Shown in pieces: positions 57,733 through 64,000 of a stretch of DNA of 64,000 nucleotides (position 1 is its first letter; the number at the start of each line of letters is the position of its first letter). Both the position numbers and the translations under genes were made by a program. Where the stretch lies: NCBI RefSeq assembly GCF_001509795.1, contig NZ_LLZN01000127.1:101719-165718 (forward strand), written 5' to 3'. The notes under the pieces are model-generated. The model saw only the letters and a program-made list of their open reading frames with translations, searched no databases and was not told the DNA's origin. This DNA is from Streptomyces sp. NRRL WC-3605. Its GTDB lineage: Bacteria; Actinomycetota; Actinomycetes; Streptomycetales; Streptomycetaceae.

Positions 57733-59541
57733 TCAACGGGCCCCGGACGTCTGCGGTGTCGCGGGGAGCCGCGCACCGGGCTTCTCCAGCGGCACGCCCT
57801 GGCCGTCCGTGCCCACGACCCTCCGGTCGCCGAGCGGCGCGTCCAGCTGGACGGTCCGGTGGAAGACCTTGGCGATGAGGATGCAGACCTTCTCCGGCCG
57901 GGTCGTCTCCGTCACCCGGACCGTCACGGTGCCGCCGCTCTCGCTCGCCGTCACGTCGTAGTGGGCGCACACCCCGCCCGTGAAGGTCACCGTGAGGTCC
58001 CTGCCGTCGGCCGTGTAGCCCTCCACCGTCACGTTCCGGGTGACCGGCGAGGCGGACGGGTCGTCCTTCGGGCCGGACGGACGCGGGCTCGGCCCGGTCG
58101 TCGGCTCCTCGGACGGCGTTGCCAGATACGCCGGGTCGACCGCCGGATACGTCACCGTGAAGCCGTCCCGCGCGTCCTGCGCCCGCACCTGGAACAGCCA
58201 GGAAGGCACCAGCGCCTGCCGGCCGTCCACCGCGTGCGCGGCCAGGCCGAACACCGCCTTCTCGACGGTGACCGTGTCCTGCTTCGTCTTCACCGACGGG
58301 TCCGCCGCCACGTCGCAGTTCGCCTCGGGCTGCTCCTTCAGCGGTACCGGGTCGGCGCACCCCCCGATGCCACCGCGGCCGTCGCCACCGACCGGAGCCT
58401 TGTTCATCAGGCCGAGCGTCTTCTCCGCGCTCAGCACCGGGTAGGTGTCGCCCTTCACCGGGGCCGCGAGCAGACCGCTGCCGCCGACCACCTCGCCCTG
58501 GGCGTTCACGGTGACCCCGGTGGTCCAGCCGTAGGTGGGCAGCCCGTCCACCACCGGCTCGGCGTTCACCACCCGCTGGGAGCCCGTGACCTGGCTCGCG
58601 TCCAGCTTCGCCTCGTCCTGGCCCACCGCCTCCAGCACCGGCTCCGCCGCCTTCTCGGCGGCGTCCTCGGCCGGCGGGTCACCTTCCGAGGACGGGGGTG
58701 TCTTCGCGCACCCGGCGACGCCCCGGCAGTCGTCCGTGCCGGCGGCGAACCGCTGGAACGTCCAGGAGCCCGGTGCCTGCTTGTCCACCCGCAGGGTGGG
58801 CCCGCTGCCGTCCTTCGCCCCGATGTGCCAGGTCTGCCCGCGCGAGACGGGGGTGCCGTCCACGCCGAGCGCCTCGGCCAGCCGCTCCACGTCGTCGGCG
58901 CCGACCTGCCCCGCGGCCCGGTACACCGGCGCCGACCCCGGCCCGTCGGGCAGGTCGCCGCCCGCCCGGTACCGGACCCCGTACGGGTTGGGCTCCCCGG
59001 GCGCGATGCCGTTCGAGGCGCCGCCCTCGCCGGCGCCGTCCAGACGCAGGGGCGGGGGAGCGGAGCCGCCGGGCGCGCCGGTCGCGGCGGAGCCGTCCGA
59101 CCCGCCCGAGGCGTTCGCGGCGAGATAGGCGCCGCCCCCGCCGACGAGCAGAACGGCGGCGGCGACGGAGGCGATGACAGCAGGCGACCGCCGCCGCCCG
59201 CCATGAAGCCCCGGAACCCCGACAGTGACGCCGTCGACATCCCCGCCCACCGCATCGCCCCCGACACCGGCCGCCTCGGCCTGCTGCGCGCCCTCGGCGT
59301 TCGTATCCGGACCCCCGTCACCGGCGTCCGCGTCTTTGGGTGCGCCGGCCTGCGCCTCGTTCGCGTCCTCAGGCGCCTGAGCCTCACCCGCGTCCGCGTC
59401 CTCCGGCGCTCGCTCCTCGCCGGCCTTCGCGCCCTCCCGAGCCCCGGTCTCCGCCGGACCCCCGGCGCCGGGCGCCCCCGGGTTCTCCGGCCGACCGCCG
59501 GAGGCACCCGTGTCGTCGTTCTCGGGTCGCTCGGTGTTCAC
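57733..59541 (-). CDS. Large single-pass membrane protein, conserved in Streptomyces
   Basis: Protein of 602 residues. The N-terminal 120 residues are Glu/Ala/Gly/Asp-rich and disordered. One membrane helix follows (S-P-A-V-I-A-S-V-A-A-A-V-L-L-V-G-G-G-G-A-Y), then an extracellular domain of about 440 residues. It contains paired Cys (T-D-D-C-R-G-V-A-G-C, G-G-C-A-D-P, A-N-C-D-V), a G-W-T-T-G-V-T-V-N-A-Q-G-E repeat-like core and G-V-C-A-H-Y-D-V near the end. No catalytic motif is recognised; a sensory or wall-binding function would fit. M. tuberculosis Rv2203, a shorter membrane protein at the same locus, may be related. AAGGAG precedes the GTG at 59541. Confidence 0.85.
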   Translation of the reverse strand: MNTERPENDDTGASGGRPENPGAPGAGGPAETGAREGAKAGEERAPEDADAGEAQAPEDANEAQAGAPKDADAGDGGPDTNAEGAQQAEAAGVGGDAVGGDVDGVTVGVPGLHGGRRRSPAVIASVAAAVLLVGGGGAYLAANASGGSDGSAATGAPGGSAPPPLRLDGAGEGGASNGIAPGEPNPYGVRYRAGGDLPDGPGSAPVYRAAGQVGADDVERLAEALGVDGTPVSRGQTWHIGAKDGSGPTLRVDKQAPGSWTFQRFAAGTDDCRGVAGCAKTPPSSEGDPPAEDAAEKAAEPVLEAVGQDEAKLDASQVTGSQRVVNAEPVVDGLPTYGWTTGVTVNAQGEVVGGSGLLAAPVKGDTYPVLSAEKTLGLMNKAPVGGDGRGGIGGCADPVPLKEQPEANCDVAADPSVKTKQDTVTVEKAVFGLAAHAVDGRQALVPSWLFQVRAQDARDGFTVTYPAVDPAYLATPSEEPTTGPSPRPSGPKDDPSASPVTRNVTVEGYTADGRDLTVTFTGGVCAHYDVTASESGGTVTVRVTETTRPEKVCILIAKVFHRTVQLDAPLGDRRVVGTDGQGVPLEKPGARLPATPQTSGAR

Positions 59542-59720
59542 CGCATCGCTCCTTCGGCTGCGCACATGTCCCAAGGACCCTGACCCGGCCCTGTCAAAGG
59601 CGGATCTGTCGGGTCGTATCCCGCATCCCCTTTCCGGGGGACGCCGATGGGACGCAGCGGGGGAGCGCACGGTTCCCCTGTGGGCGCCGGTCCGGGCGCG
59701 GTGTCCGGACCGGCGGCCGG

Positions 59721-59930
59721 TCAGTCGCCGTAGTCGGACATCGCGTCCAGCAGACGTGCCGACCTGGGCGGCACCGAGACCCCGTGGATGCGCGCGGGGG
59801 AGACCGGACGGGAAAGGACCCGGTCGGGGACGGCCCAGTGAGGTGCCATCCGCGCACAGTCGCCGAGCAGGGACGCCAGGCCGGCCTCCTGGTCGGCCGG
59901 GGCGGGGGCGCGGACCTCGAATTTCGTCAT
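59721..59930 (-). CDS. Conserved small protein, 69 aa
   Basis: Short protein M-T-K-F-E-V-R-A-P-A-P-A-D-Q-E-A-G-L-A-S-L-L-G-D-C-A-R-M, then S-P-A-R-I-H-G-V and S-A-R-L-L-D-A-M-S-D-Y-G-D. GC3 bias fits a real gene. No Shine-Dalgarno precedes the ATG at 59930, but TACGGT lies six bases upstream, consistent with a leaderless message. Function unknown. It is divergent from adoK. Confidence 0.65.
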   Translation of the reverse strand: MTKFEVRAPAPADQEAGLASLLGDCARMAPHWAVPDRVLSRPVSPARIHGVSVPPRSARLLDAMSDYGD

Positions 59931-60061
59931 GGCGGCACCGTAAGCACCCCGGGCCCCGAGAAGAAAGATCTACTATCGGGTAGTTTCGGCCACTTCAGAG
60001 AGCCGGTCACGGAAGGTAGCGTGGACTGTCAACCCAACCTCCCCCCAGGAGACTCCCCGCC

Positions 60062-61036
60062 GTGCGCATCGCAGTCACCGGCTCCATCGCCACCGACCAC
60101 CTCATGACCTTCCCGGGTCGCTTCGCCGACCAGTTCGTCGCGGACCAGCTGCACACGGTCTCGCTGTCGTTCCTGGTCGACAACCTGGACGTGCGCCGGG
60201 GCGGTGTGGGCGCGAACATCGCCTTCGGCATGGGCCAGCTGGGCACCGAGCCGATCCTGGTCGGCGCCGCCGGCTCCGACTTCGACGAGTACCGCGCCTG
60301 GCTGGACCGGCACGGCGTCGACACCGGCTCGGTCCGTATCTCCGAGACCCTCCACACCGCCCGCTTCGTCTGCACCACGGACGCCGACCACAACCAGATC
60401 GGCTCCTTCTACACCGGCGCGATGAGCGAGGCCCGCCTGATCGAGCTGAAGACCGTCGCGGACCGCGTGGGCGGCCTCGACCTCGTCCTGATCGGCGCCG
60501 ACGACCCCGAGGGCATGCTCCGGCACACCGAGGAGTGCCGCTCCCGGCAGATCCCCTTCGCCGCCGACTTCTCCCAGCAGATCGCCCGGATGAACGGTGA
60601 GGAGATCCGGATACTGCTGGACGGCGCGACCTACCTCTTCTCCAACGAGTACGAGAAGGGCCTCATCGAGTCGAAGACCGGCTGGAGCGACGAGGAGATC
60701 CTCTCCAAGGTCGGCCACCGCGTCACCACGCTCGGCTCGCGCGGTGTGCGCATCGAGCGGCAGGGAGAGGACCCGATCGAGGTCGGCTGCCCCGAGGAGG
60801 AGCGCAAGGCCGACCCCACCGGCGTCGGCGACGCCTTCCGCGCCGGCTTCCTGTCCGGTCTGGCCTGGGGCGTCTCCCTGGAGCGGGCCGCCCAGGTCGG
60901 CTGCATGCTGGCGACGCTCGTCATCGAGACCGTCGGCACGCAGGAGTACCAGCTGCGCCGGGCCCACTTCATGGAGCGGTTCGCCAAGGCGTACGGGCAC
61001 GACGCGGGCGAAGAGGTGCGGGCGCACCTGGGCTGA
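60062..61036 (+). CDS. adoK: Adenosine kinase, PfkB family (AdoK-like)
   Basis: Cytosolic kinase of 324 residues. It starts R-I-A-V-T-G-S-I-A-T-D-H-L-M-T-F-P-G-R-F, nearly the same as I recall for M. tuberculosis AdoK (Rv2202c), with R-G-G-V-G-A-N-I-A-F and S-E-T-L-H-T-A-R-F. The PfkB signature with catalytic Asp is D-P-T-G-V-G-D-A-F-R-A-G-F. AdoK phosphorylates adenosine to AMP and is related to ribokinases rather than eukaryotic adenosine kinases; generic annotations call it carbohydrate kinase. Here, as in mycobacteria, it lies near ctaC. The GTG at 60062 has AGGAG ten bases upstream. Confidence 0.9.
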   Translation: MRIAVTGSIATDHLMTFPGRFADQFVADQLHTVSLSFLVDNLDVRRGGVGANIAFGMGQLGTEPILVGAAGSDFDEYRAWLDRHGVDTGSVRISETLHTARFVCTTDADHNQIGSFYTGAMSEARLIELKTVADRVGGLDLVLIGADDPEGMLRHTEECRSRQIPFAADFSQQIARMNGEEIRILLDGATYLFSNEYEKGLIESKTGWSDEEILSKVGHRVTTLGSRGVRIERQGEDPIEVGCPEEERKADPTGVGDAFRAGFLSGLAWGVSLERAAQVGCMLATLVIETVGTQEYQLRRAHFMERFAKAYGHDAGEEVRAHLG

Positions 61037-61050
61037 GCCCGGCCCCCGAC

Positions 61051-62436
61051 TCAGGCGACCCGGCGGACCAGGTAGGCCGTCCCCTGTTCCGCCGGTTCCT
61101 CGCCCACGTACTCCTGCCCCCGCATCTCGCACCACGCCGGGATGTCCAGCCGGGCCGCCTCGTCGTCGGACAGGACCCGGACCAGCCCGCCCACCGGGAC
61201 CTGGCCGATGACCTTGGCCAGCTCGATGACGGGGATCGGGCACCGCTTGCCCAGCGAGTCCACGACCAGCACGTCGTCCCCGTCCTCCCGGGCCACCGGC
61301 CCCGCGGCCGGCGCGTCCAGCTTCTCCCGTACCCCGGCCACCGCCCCCGGCAGCACCTCCAGGAACCGCTCCACGTCCTCGGCACGCGCCCCGGACGGCA
61401 GCGACACCCGGATGTTCCCCTCGCTCAGCACCCCCATCGCCCTCAGCACATGGCTGGGGGTCAGCGTGCTGCTCGTACAGGACGAACCGGACGACACGGA
61501 GAACCCGGCCCGGTCCAGCTCGTGCAGCAGTGTCTCCCCGTCGACATAGAGACAGGAGAAGGTGACGATCCCGGGCAGCCGCCGCACCGGATCGCCGACC
61601 ACCTCCACGTCCGGCACCAGCCGCGGCACCCGCGCCCGGATCCGCTCCGTCAGCTCCCGCAGCCGTACCGCCTCTTGGGCCGCCTCCGCCCGCACGGCCC
61701 GCAGCGAGGCCGCCGCAGCCACGATCGCCGGGATGTTCTCGAAGCCGGGCGCCCGCCCCGACTCCCGCTCGTCCACCGGCCCTTGCGCGGCGAACCGCAC
61801 CCCCTTGCGCACGACGAGGAGCCCGACGCCCGACGGGCCGCCCCACTTGTGGGCGCTGCCGGTCAGCACCGACCAGCCGCCCTCGACCGGCCCCCAGCCG
61901 AGCGACTGCGCCGCGTCCACCAGCAACGGCACCCCGGCCTCCCGGCACACGGCGGCCACCTCGGCCACCGGCTGCTCGGTGCCCACCTCGTGGTTGGCCG
62001 ACTGCAGGCACGCCAGCGCGGTGTCCGCACGCAGCGCCTCCCGGTAGCCGGCCGCGGTCACCGACCCGTTCCGGTCCACCGCCACCTGACTGACCGAACC
62101 CCCCGCAGCTTCGTGCGCGTCAGCCGCATGGAGCACACAGGAGTGTTCGACGGCTGACACGATCAGGTGACGTCCGACCCGCCGCCGCCCGCCCAACACC
62201 CCGGCGACACCGGTGTGGACGGCCTGCGTCCCCGACGGCGTGAACGACAGCTCGTCCGGCCGGCAGCCCACCGCCTCGGCGGCCGCCTCCCGGGCGGCGT
62301 CGAGCAGCAACCGCGCCCGCCGGCCCTCCCGGTGGAGCCGCGCGGGGTCGGCCCACCCCTCGTCGAGCGAGGCCTGCAGGGCCTGCCGGGCGACGGGGTG
62401 GAGAGGAGCACTGGAAGCAGCGTCGAAGTAACCCAC
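61051..62436 (-). CDS. Cysteine desulfurase fused to a TusA-like sulfur carrier
   Basis: Fusion of 461 residues. Residues 1-370 form a class V aminotransferase/cysteine desulfurase: PLP Lys in G-S-A-H-K-W-G-G-P, active-site Cys in S-V-S-S-G-S-S-C-T-S, and the N-H-E-V-G-T-E-Q motif of NifS/IscS. The last 75 residues are a TusA/SirA domain with the key Cys in L-G-K-R-C-P-I-P-V. Persulfide could pass directly from the desulfurase to the carrier. GTG at 62436 has TAGCGT six bases upstream and no Shine-Dalgarno, so leaderless. The end product (thiolated tRNA, cofactor) is not shown by context; ErpA-like and NadA genes are nearby. Confidence 0.93.
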   Translation of the reverse strand: MGYFDAASSAPLHPVARQALQASLDEGWADPARLHREGRRARLLLDAAREAAAEAVGCRPDELSFTPSGTQAVHTGVAGVLGGRRRVGRHLIVSAVEHSCVLHAADAHEAAGGSVSQVAVDRNGSVTAAGYREALRADTALACLQSANHEVGTEQPVAEVAAVCREAGVPLLVDAAQSLGWGPVEGGWSVLTGSAHKWGGPSGVGLLVVRKGVRFAAQGPVDERESGRAPGFENIPAIVAAAASLRAVRAEAAQEAVRLRELTERIRARVPRLVPDVEVVGDPVRRLPGIVTFSCLYVDGETLLHELDRAGFSVSSGSSCTSSTLTPSHVLRAMGVLSEGNIRVSLPSGARAEDVERFLEVLPGAVAGVREKLDAPAAGPVAREDGDDVLVVDSLGKRCPIPVIELAKVIGQVPVGGLVRVLSDDEAARLDIPAWCEMRGQEYVGEEPAEQGTAYLVRRVA

Positions 62437-62468
62437 ACGGCCACGCTAGACGTACGGTCGGCGGCACG

Positions 62469-62545
62469 CCCAAAAGGGGCGCGGGACCGTGACATCAGCG
62501 GCTCCGCCGCGGGGCGCGACAAGCCACGACGGACCTTCAGCCGCC
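62469..62545 (+). repeat. Dispersed Streptomyces repeat, copy C (long form)
   Basis: Contains CAAAAGGGGCGCGGGACC, an internal hairpin GCGGCTCCGCCGC, then GGGGCGCGACAAGCCACGAC and GACC-TTCAGCCG. It is the longer variant of copies A and B with an inserted stem-loop, and lies between the desulfurase gene and ctaC. Confidence 0.75.
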
Positions 62546-62723
62546 AATCCAGCGAACACCCCACCCCACTAGGCACCCCTCCCCGCGAACCCCCGGAGGG
62601 CGTCGGCTAGGGTTTGGTCCGCATAAACATCCAAACCCCTGCCCGACGCAGGGCGGCGACCGACCAGCGAGAAGGCCAGGCCGCAGCCGAACCGCGCGGG
62701 CGAGACTCTCGGGAAGGCGCTAC

Positions 62724-63689
62724 GTGAGTCCCAACGGCTCCGACCGCTCGCCGCGGCGCCCGATGCGGCGGAAGCTGCTGCAGGCAATGACCGCGGGCCT
62801 GGTCCTGGCGACAGCCACCGGTTGCTCGTACAACTGGGAAGACTTCCCCCGCCTTGGTATGCCCACCCCGACCACGGAAGAGGCTCCGCGGATCCTCTCC
62901 CTGTGGCAGGGGTCCTGGGCGGCTGCGCTCGCCGTCGGCGTGCTGGTGTGGGGTCTGATCATCTGGAGCGCGATCTTCCACCGGCGCAGCCGGACGAAGG
63001 TCGAGGTTCCCCCGCAGACCCGGTACAACATGCCCATCGAGGCGCTGTACACCGTGGTCCCGCTCATCATCGTCTCCGTGCTGTTCTACTTCACGGCACG
63101 CGACGAGTCGAAGCTCCTCGAGCTCAAGGACAAGCCCGACGTCACGGTGAACGTGGTCGGCTTCCAGTGGAGCTGGTGCTTCAACATGGTCGCCGACGTC
63201 GAGGGCTCCACCGGCGACGCGAAGACGTCCAAGGAACTGGCCGCCATCCCGGACCGGTACAAGGACGACTTCCCGGCGAACGCCGGCGGCGTCTACGACT
63301 GCGGCACCCCCGGCACCCGGAACCCGCAGACGGGCAACCCGGGTCCGACCCTGTGGCTGCCGAAGGGCAAGACCGTCCGCTTCGTGCTCACCTCGCGTGA
63401 CGTCATCCACTCCTTCTGGGTGGTGCCGTTCCTCATGAAGCAGGACGTCATCCCGGGCCACACCAACGCCTTCGAGGTGACCCCCAACCGTGAGGGCACC
63501 TTCCTGGGCAAGTGCGCCGAACTGTGCGGCGTCGACCACTCCCGGATGCTGTTCAACGTGAAGGTCGTCTCCCCCGACCTGTACGAGAAGCACCTGAAGG
63601 ACCTCGCCAAGAAGGGGCAGACCGGTTACGTTCCCGCCGGCATCGCGCAGACGAGCCACGAGAAGAACCGGGAGACGACAAACCTGTGA
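62724..63689 (+). CDS. ctaC: Cytochrome c oxidase subunit II (CtaC)
   Basis: Membrane subunit that accepts electrons from cytochrome c at its CuA centre in the aa3 oxidase. 321 residues. The signal sequence ends in a lipobox-like A-T-G-C-S-Y near residue 34, typical of actinobacterial CtaC lipoproteins. Two membrane helices follow ([13 protein letters not shown] and [12 protein letters not shown]). The CuA ligands are in [12 protein letters not shown], with the other His in V-I-H-S-F-W. GGAAGG precedes the GTG at 62724. Its TGA overlaps the ctaD start. Confidence 0.97.
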   Translation: MSPNGSDRSPRRPMRRKLLQAMTAGLVLATATGCSYNWEDFPRLGMPTPTTEEAPRILSLWQGSWAAALAVGVLVWGLIIWSAIFHRRSRTKVEVPPQTRYNMPIEALYTVVPLIIVSVLFYFTARDESKLLELKDKPDVTVNVVGFQWSWCFNMVADVEGSTGDAKTSKELAAIPDRYKDDFPANAGGVYDCGTPGTRNPQTGNPGPTLWLPKGKTVRFVLTSRDVIHSFWVVPFLMKQDVIPGHTNAFEVTPNREGTFLGKCAELCGVDHSRMLFNVKVVSPDLYEKHLKDLAKKGQTGYVPAGIAQTSHEKNRETTNL

Positions 63690-64000
63690 GCATCGTCAAC
63701 GAACCCTTGGGTGCCGCCGAGGCGGGCACCTATGAGAACGAACTGCCGGTCCGTCGCCGGCAGCCCGGCAACGTCGTGGTCAAGTGGCTCACCACCACCG
63801 ACCACAAGACGATCGGGACGCTGTACCTGGTCACGTCGTTCGTGTTCTTCGTGATCGGTGGCGTGATGGCGCTGCTCATGCGCGCCGAGCTGGCTCGACC
63901 TGGTCTGCAGATCATGTCGAACGAGCAGTTCAACCAGGCGTTCACGATGCACGGCACGATCATGCTGCTGATGTTCGCGACGCCGCTGTTCGCGGGCTTC
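63686..64000 (+). CDS. ctaD: Cytochrome c oxidase subunit I (CtaD), 5' part
   Basis: First 105 codons of the catalytic haem-copper subunit, cut by the window edge. The GTG at 63686 overlaps the ctaC stop as GTGA, so the two are translationally coupled. After a hydrophilic N-terminus comes [15 protein letters not shown], the first membrane helix and [12 protein letters not shown], where His is a low-spin haem a ligand. Confidence 0.97.
   Translation, partial: MSIVNEPLGAAEAGTYENELPVRRRQPGNVVVKWLTTTDHKTIGTLYLVTSFVFFVIGGVMALLMRAELARPGLQIMSNEQFNQAFTMHGTIMLLMFATPLFAGF

Noticed and set aside
1..64000. tRNA, rRNA or tmRNA genes
   Set aside because: No T-loop GTTCRANTC context with cloverleaf pairing was found on either strand by eye; the GTTCGA runs near 45350 belong to the palindromic repeat.
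1..64000. CRISPR array, insertion sequence, prophage or integrated plasmid
   Set aside because: No spaced direct repeats, transposase, integrase or attachment-site duplication. 'Phage shock protein' is a membrane-stress name, not a phage gene.
1..64000. Secondary-metabolite cluster or classical defence island
   Set aside because: No PKS, NRPS, terpene synthase, restriction, Abi or CBASS genes. The WYL regulator and DUF4240 protein occur in defence contexts elsewhere, but here they stand alone.

Overview
The window is chromosomal DNA of a Streptomyces species. The base composition is very high in G+C with strong GC3 codon bias, many genes start with GTG, and the gene content is typical of the genus: GlnA plus a eukaryote-type GlnII, an OmpR-like GlnRII, RDD, DUF4191 and DUF3043 proteins, a NsdA-like TPR regulator and a PASTA-free Ser/Thr kinase with a beta-propeller-like sensor. 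From memory the gene order matches the conserved core region around SCO2155-SCO2215 of S. coelicolor. Several neighbours (ctaC, adoK, erpA-like, cobT, cobS, pepA, E2, TIGR01777, lipB, lipA, DUF4191, RDD, glnA) are also grouped in M. tuberculosis Rv2200c-Rv2220. I see no transposase, integrase, tRNA, rRNA, CRISPR array or secondary-metabolite cluster; this is housekeeping DNA with some accessory genes between.

Layout. 1-5 kb: a truncated conserved protein, a TPR protein, a lipoprotein, a secreted DUF1996 protein, an SDR epimerase and GlnRII. 5-15 kb: glnII and glnA, each preceded by a four-half-site GlnR-type box. Between them lie a secreted RlpA-like protein, an ArsC/Spx-like protein, a DUF2252 protein and the membrane-quality-control pair htpX-pspAB. 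15-18.5 kb: RDD and DUF4191 proteins and lipB-lipA (octanoyl transfer, then sulfur insertion). 18.5-26.7 kb: a TPR regulator, an FAD amine-oxidase-like enzyme, a TIGR01777 protein, a MarP-type membrane protease, a peptidoglycan amidase, and DUF4240 and WYL proteins. 26.8-34 kb: aceE, a GntR regulator, a two-lipoyl E2 and lpd, which together can form a pyruvate dehydrogenase complex using the lipoate made by lipB-lipA. 34-46 kb: pepA, a secreted polysaccharide-deacetylase-like protein, and cobS, cobT and an MBL-CobU fusion (late cobalamin assembly), with two methyltransferases and a lipoprotein HtrA protease among them. 46-56 kb: pspA-pspAA, a NarL-type two-component system, an RND permease and a Ser/Thr kinase, all on the plus strand. 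56-64 kb: nadA, an ErpA-like Fe-S carrier, a membrane protein, adenosine kinase, a cysteine desulfurase-TusA fusion, and ctaC with the start of ctaD.

How the genes fit together. Main themes are nitrogen assimilation (GlnA, GlnII, GlnR boxes, GlnRII); lipoate and pyruvate oxidation with a GntR-type switch at aceE; Fe-S and sulfur handling (LipA, NadA, ErpA-like, desulfurase-TusA); late cobalamin synthesis; and envelope-stress handling (PspA, PspAA, PspAB, HtpX, MarP, HtrA). Strong GC-rich hairpins close most convergent gene pairs. At least seven genes lack a Shine-Dalgarno sequence but carry a TAnnnT hexamer 6-8 nt before the start codon, suggesting leaderless mRNAs. Two families of short dispersed Streptomyces repeats occur, one of them inside a coding sequence in frame.
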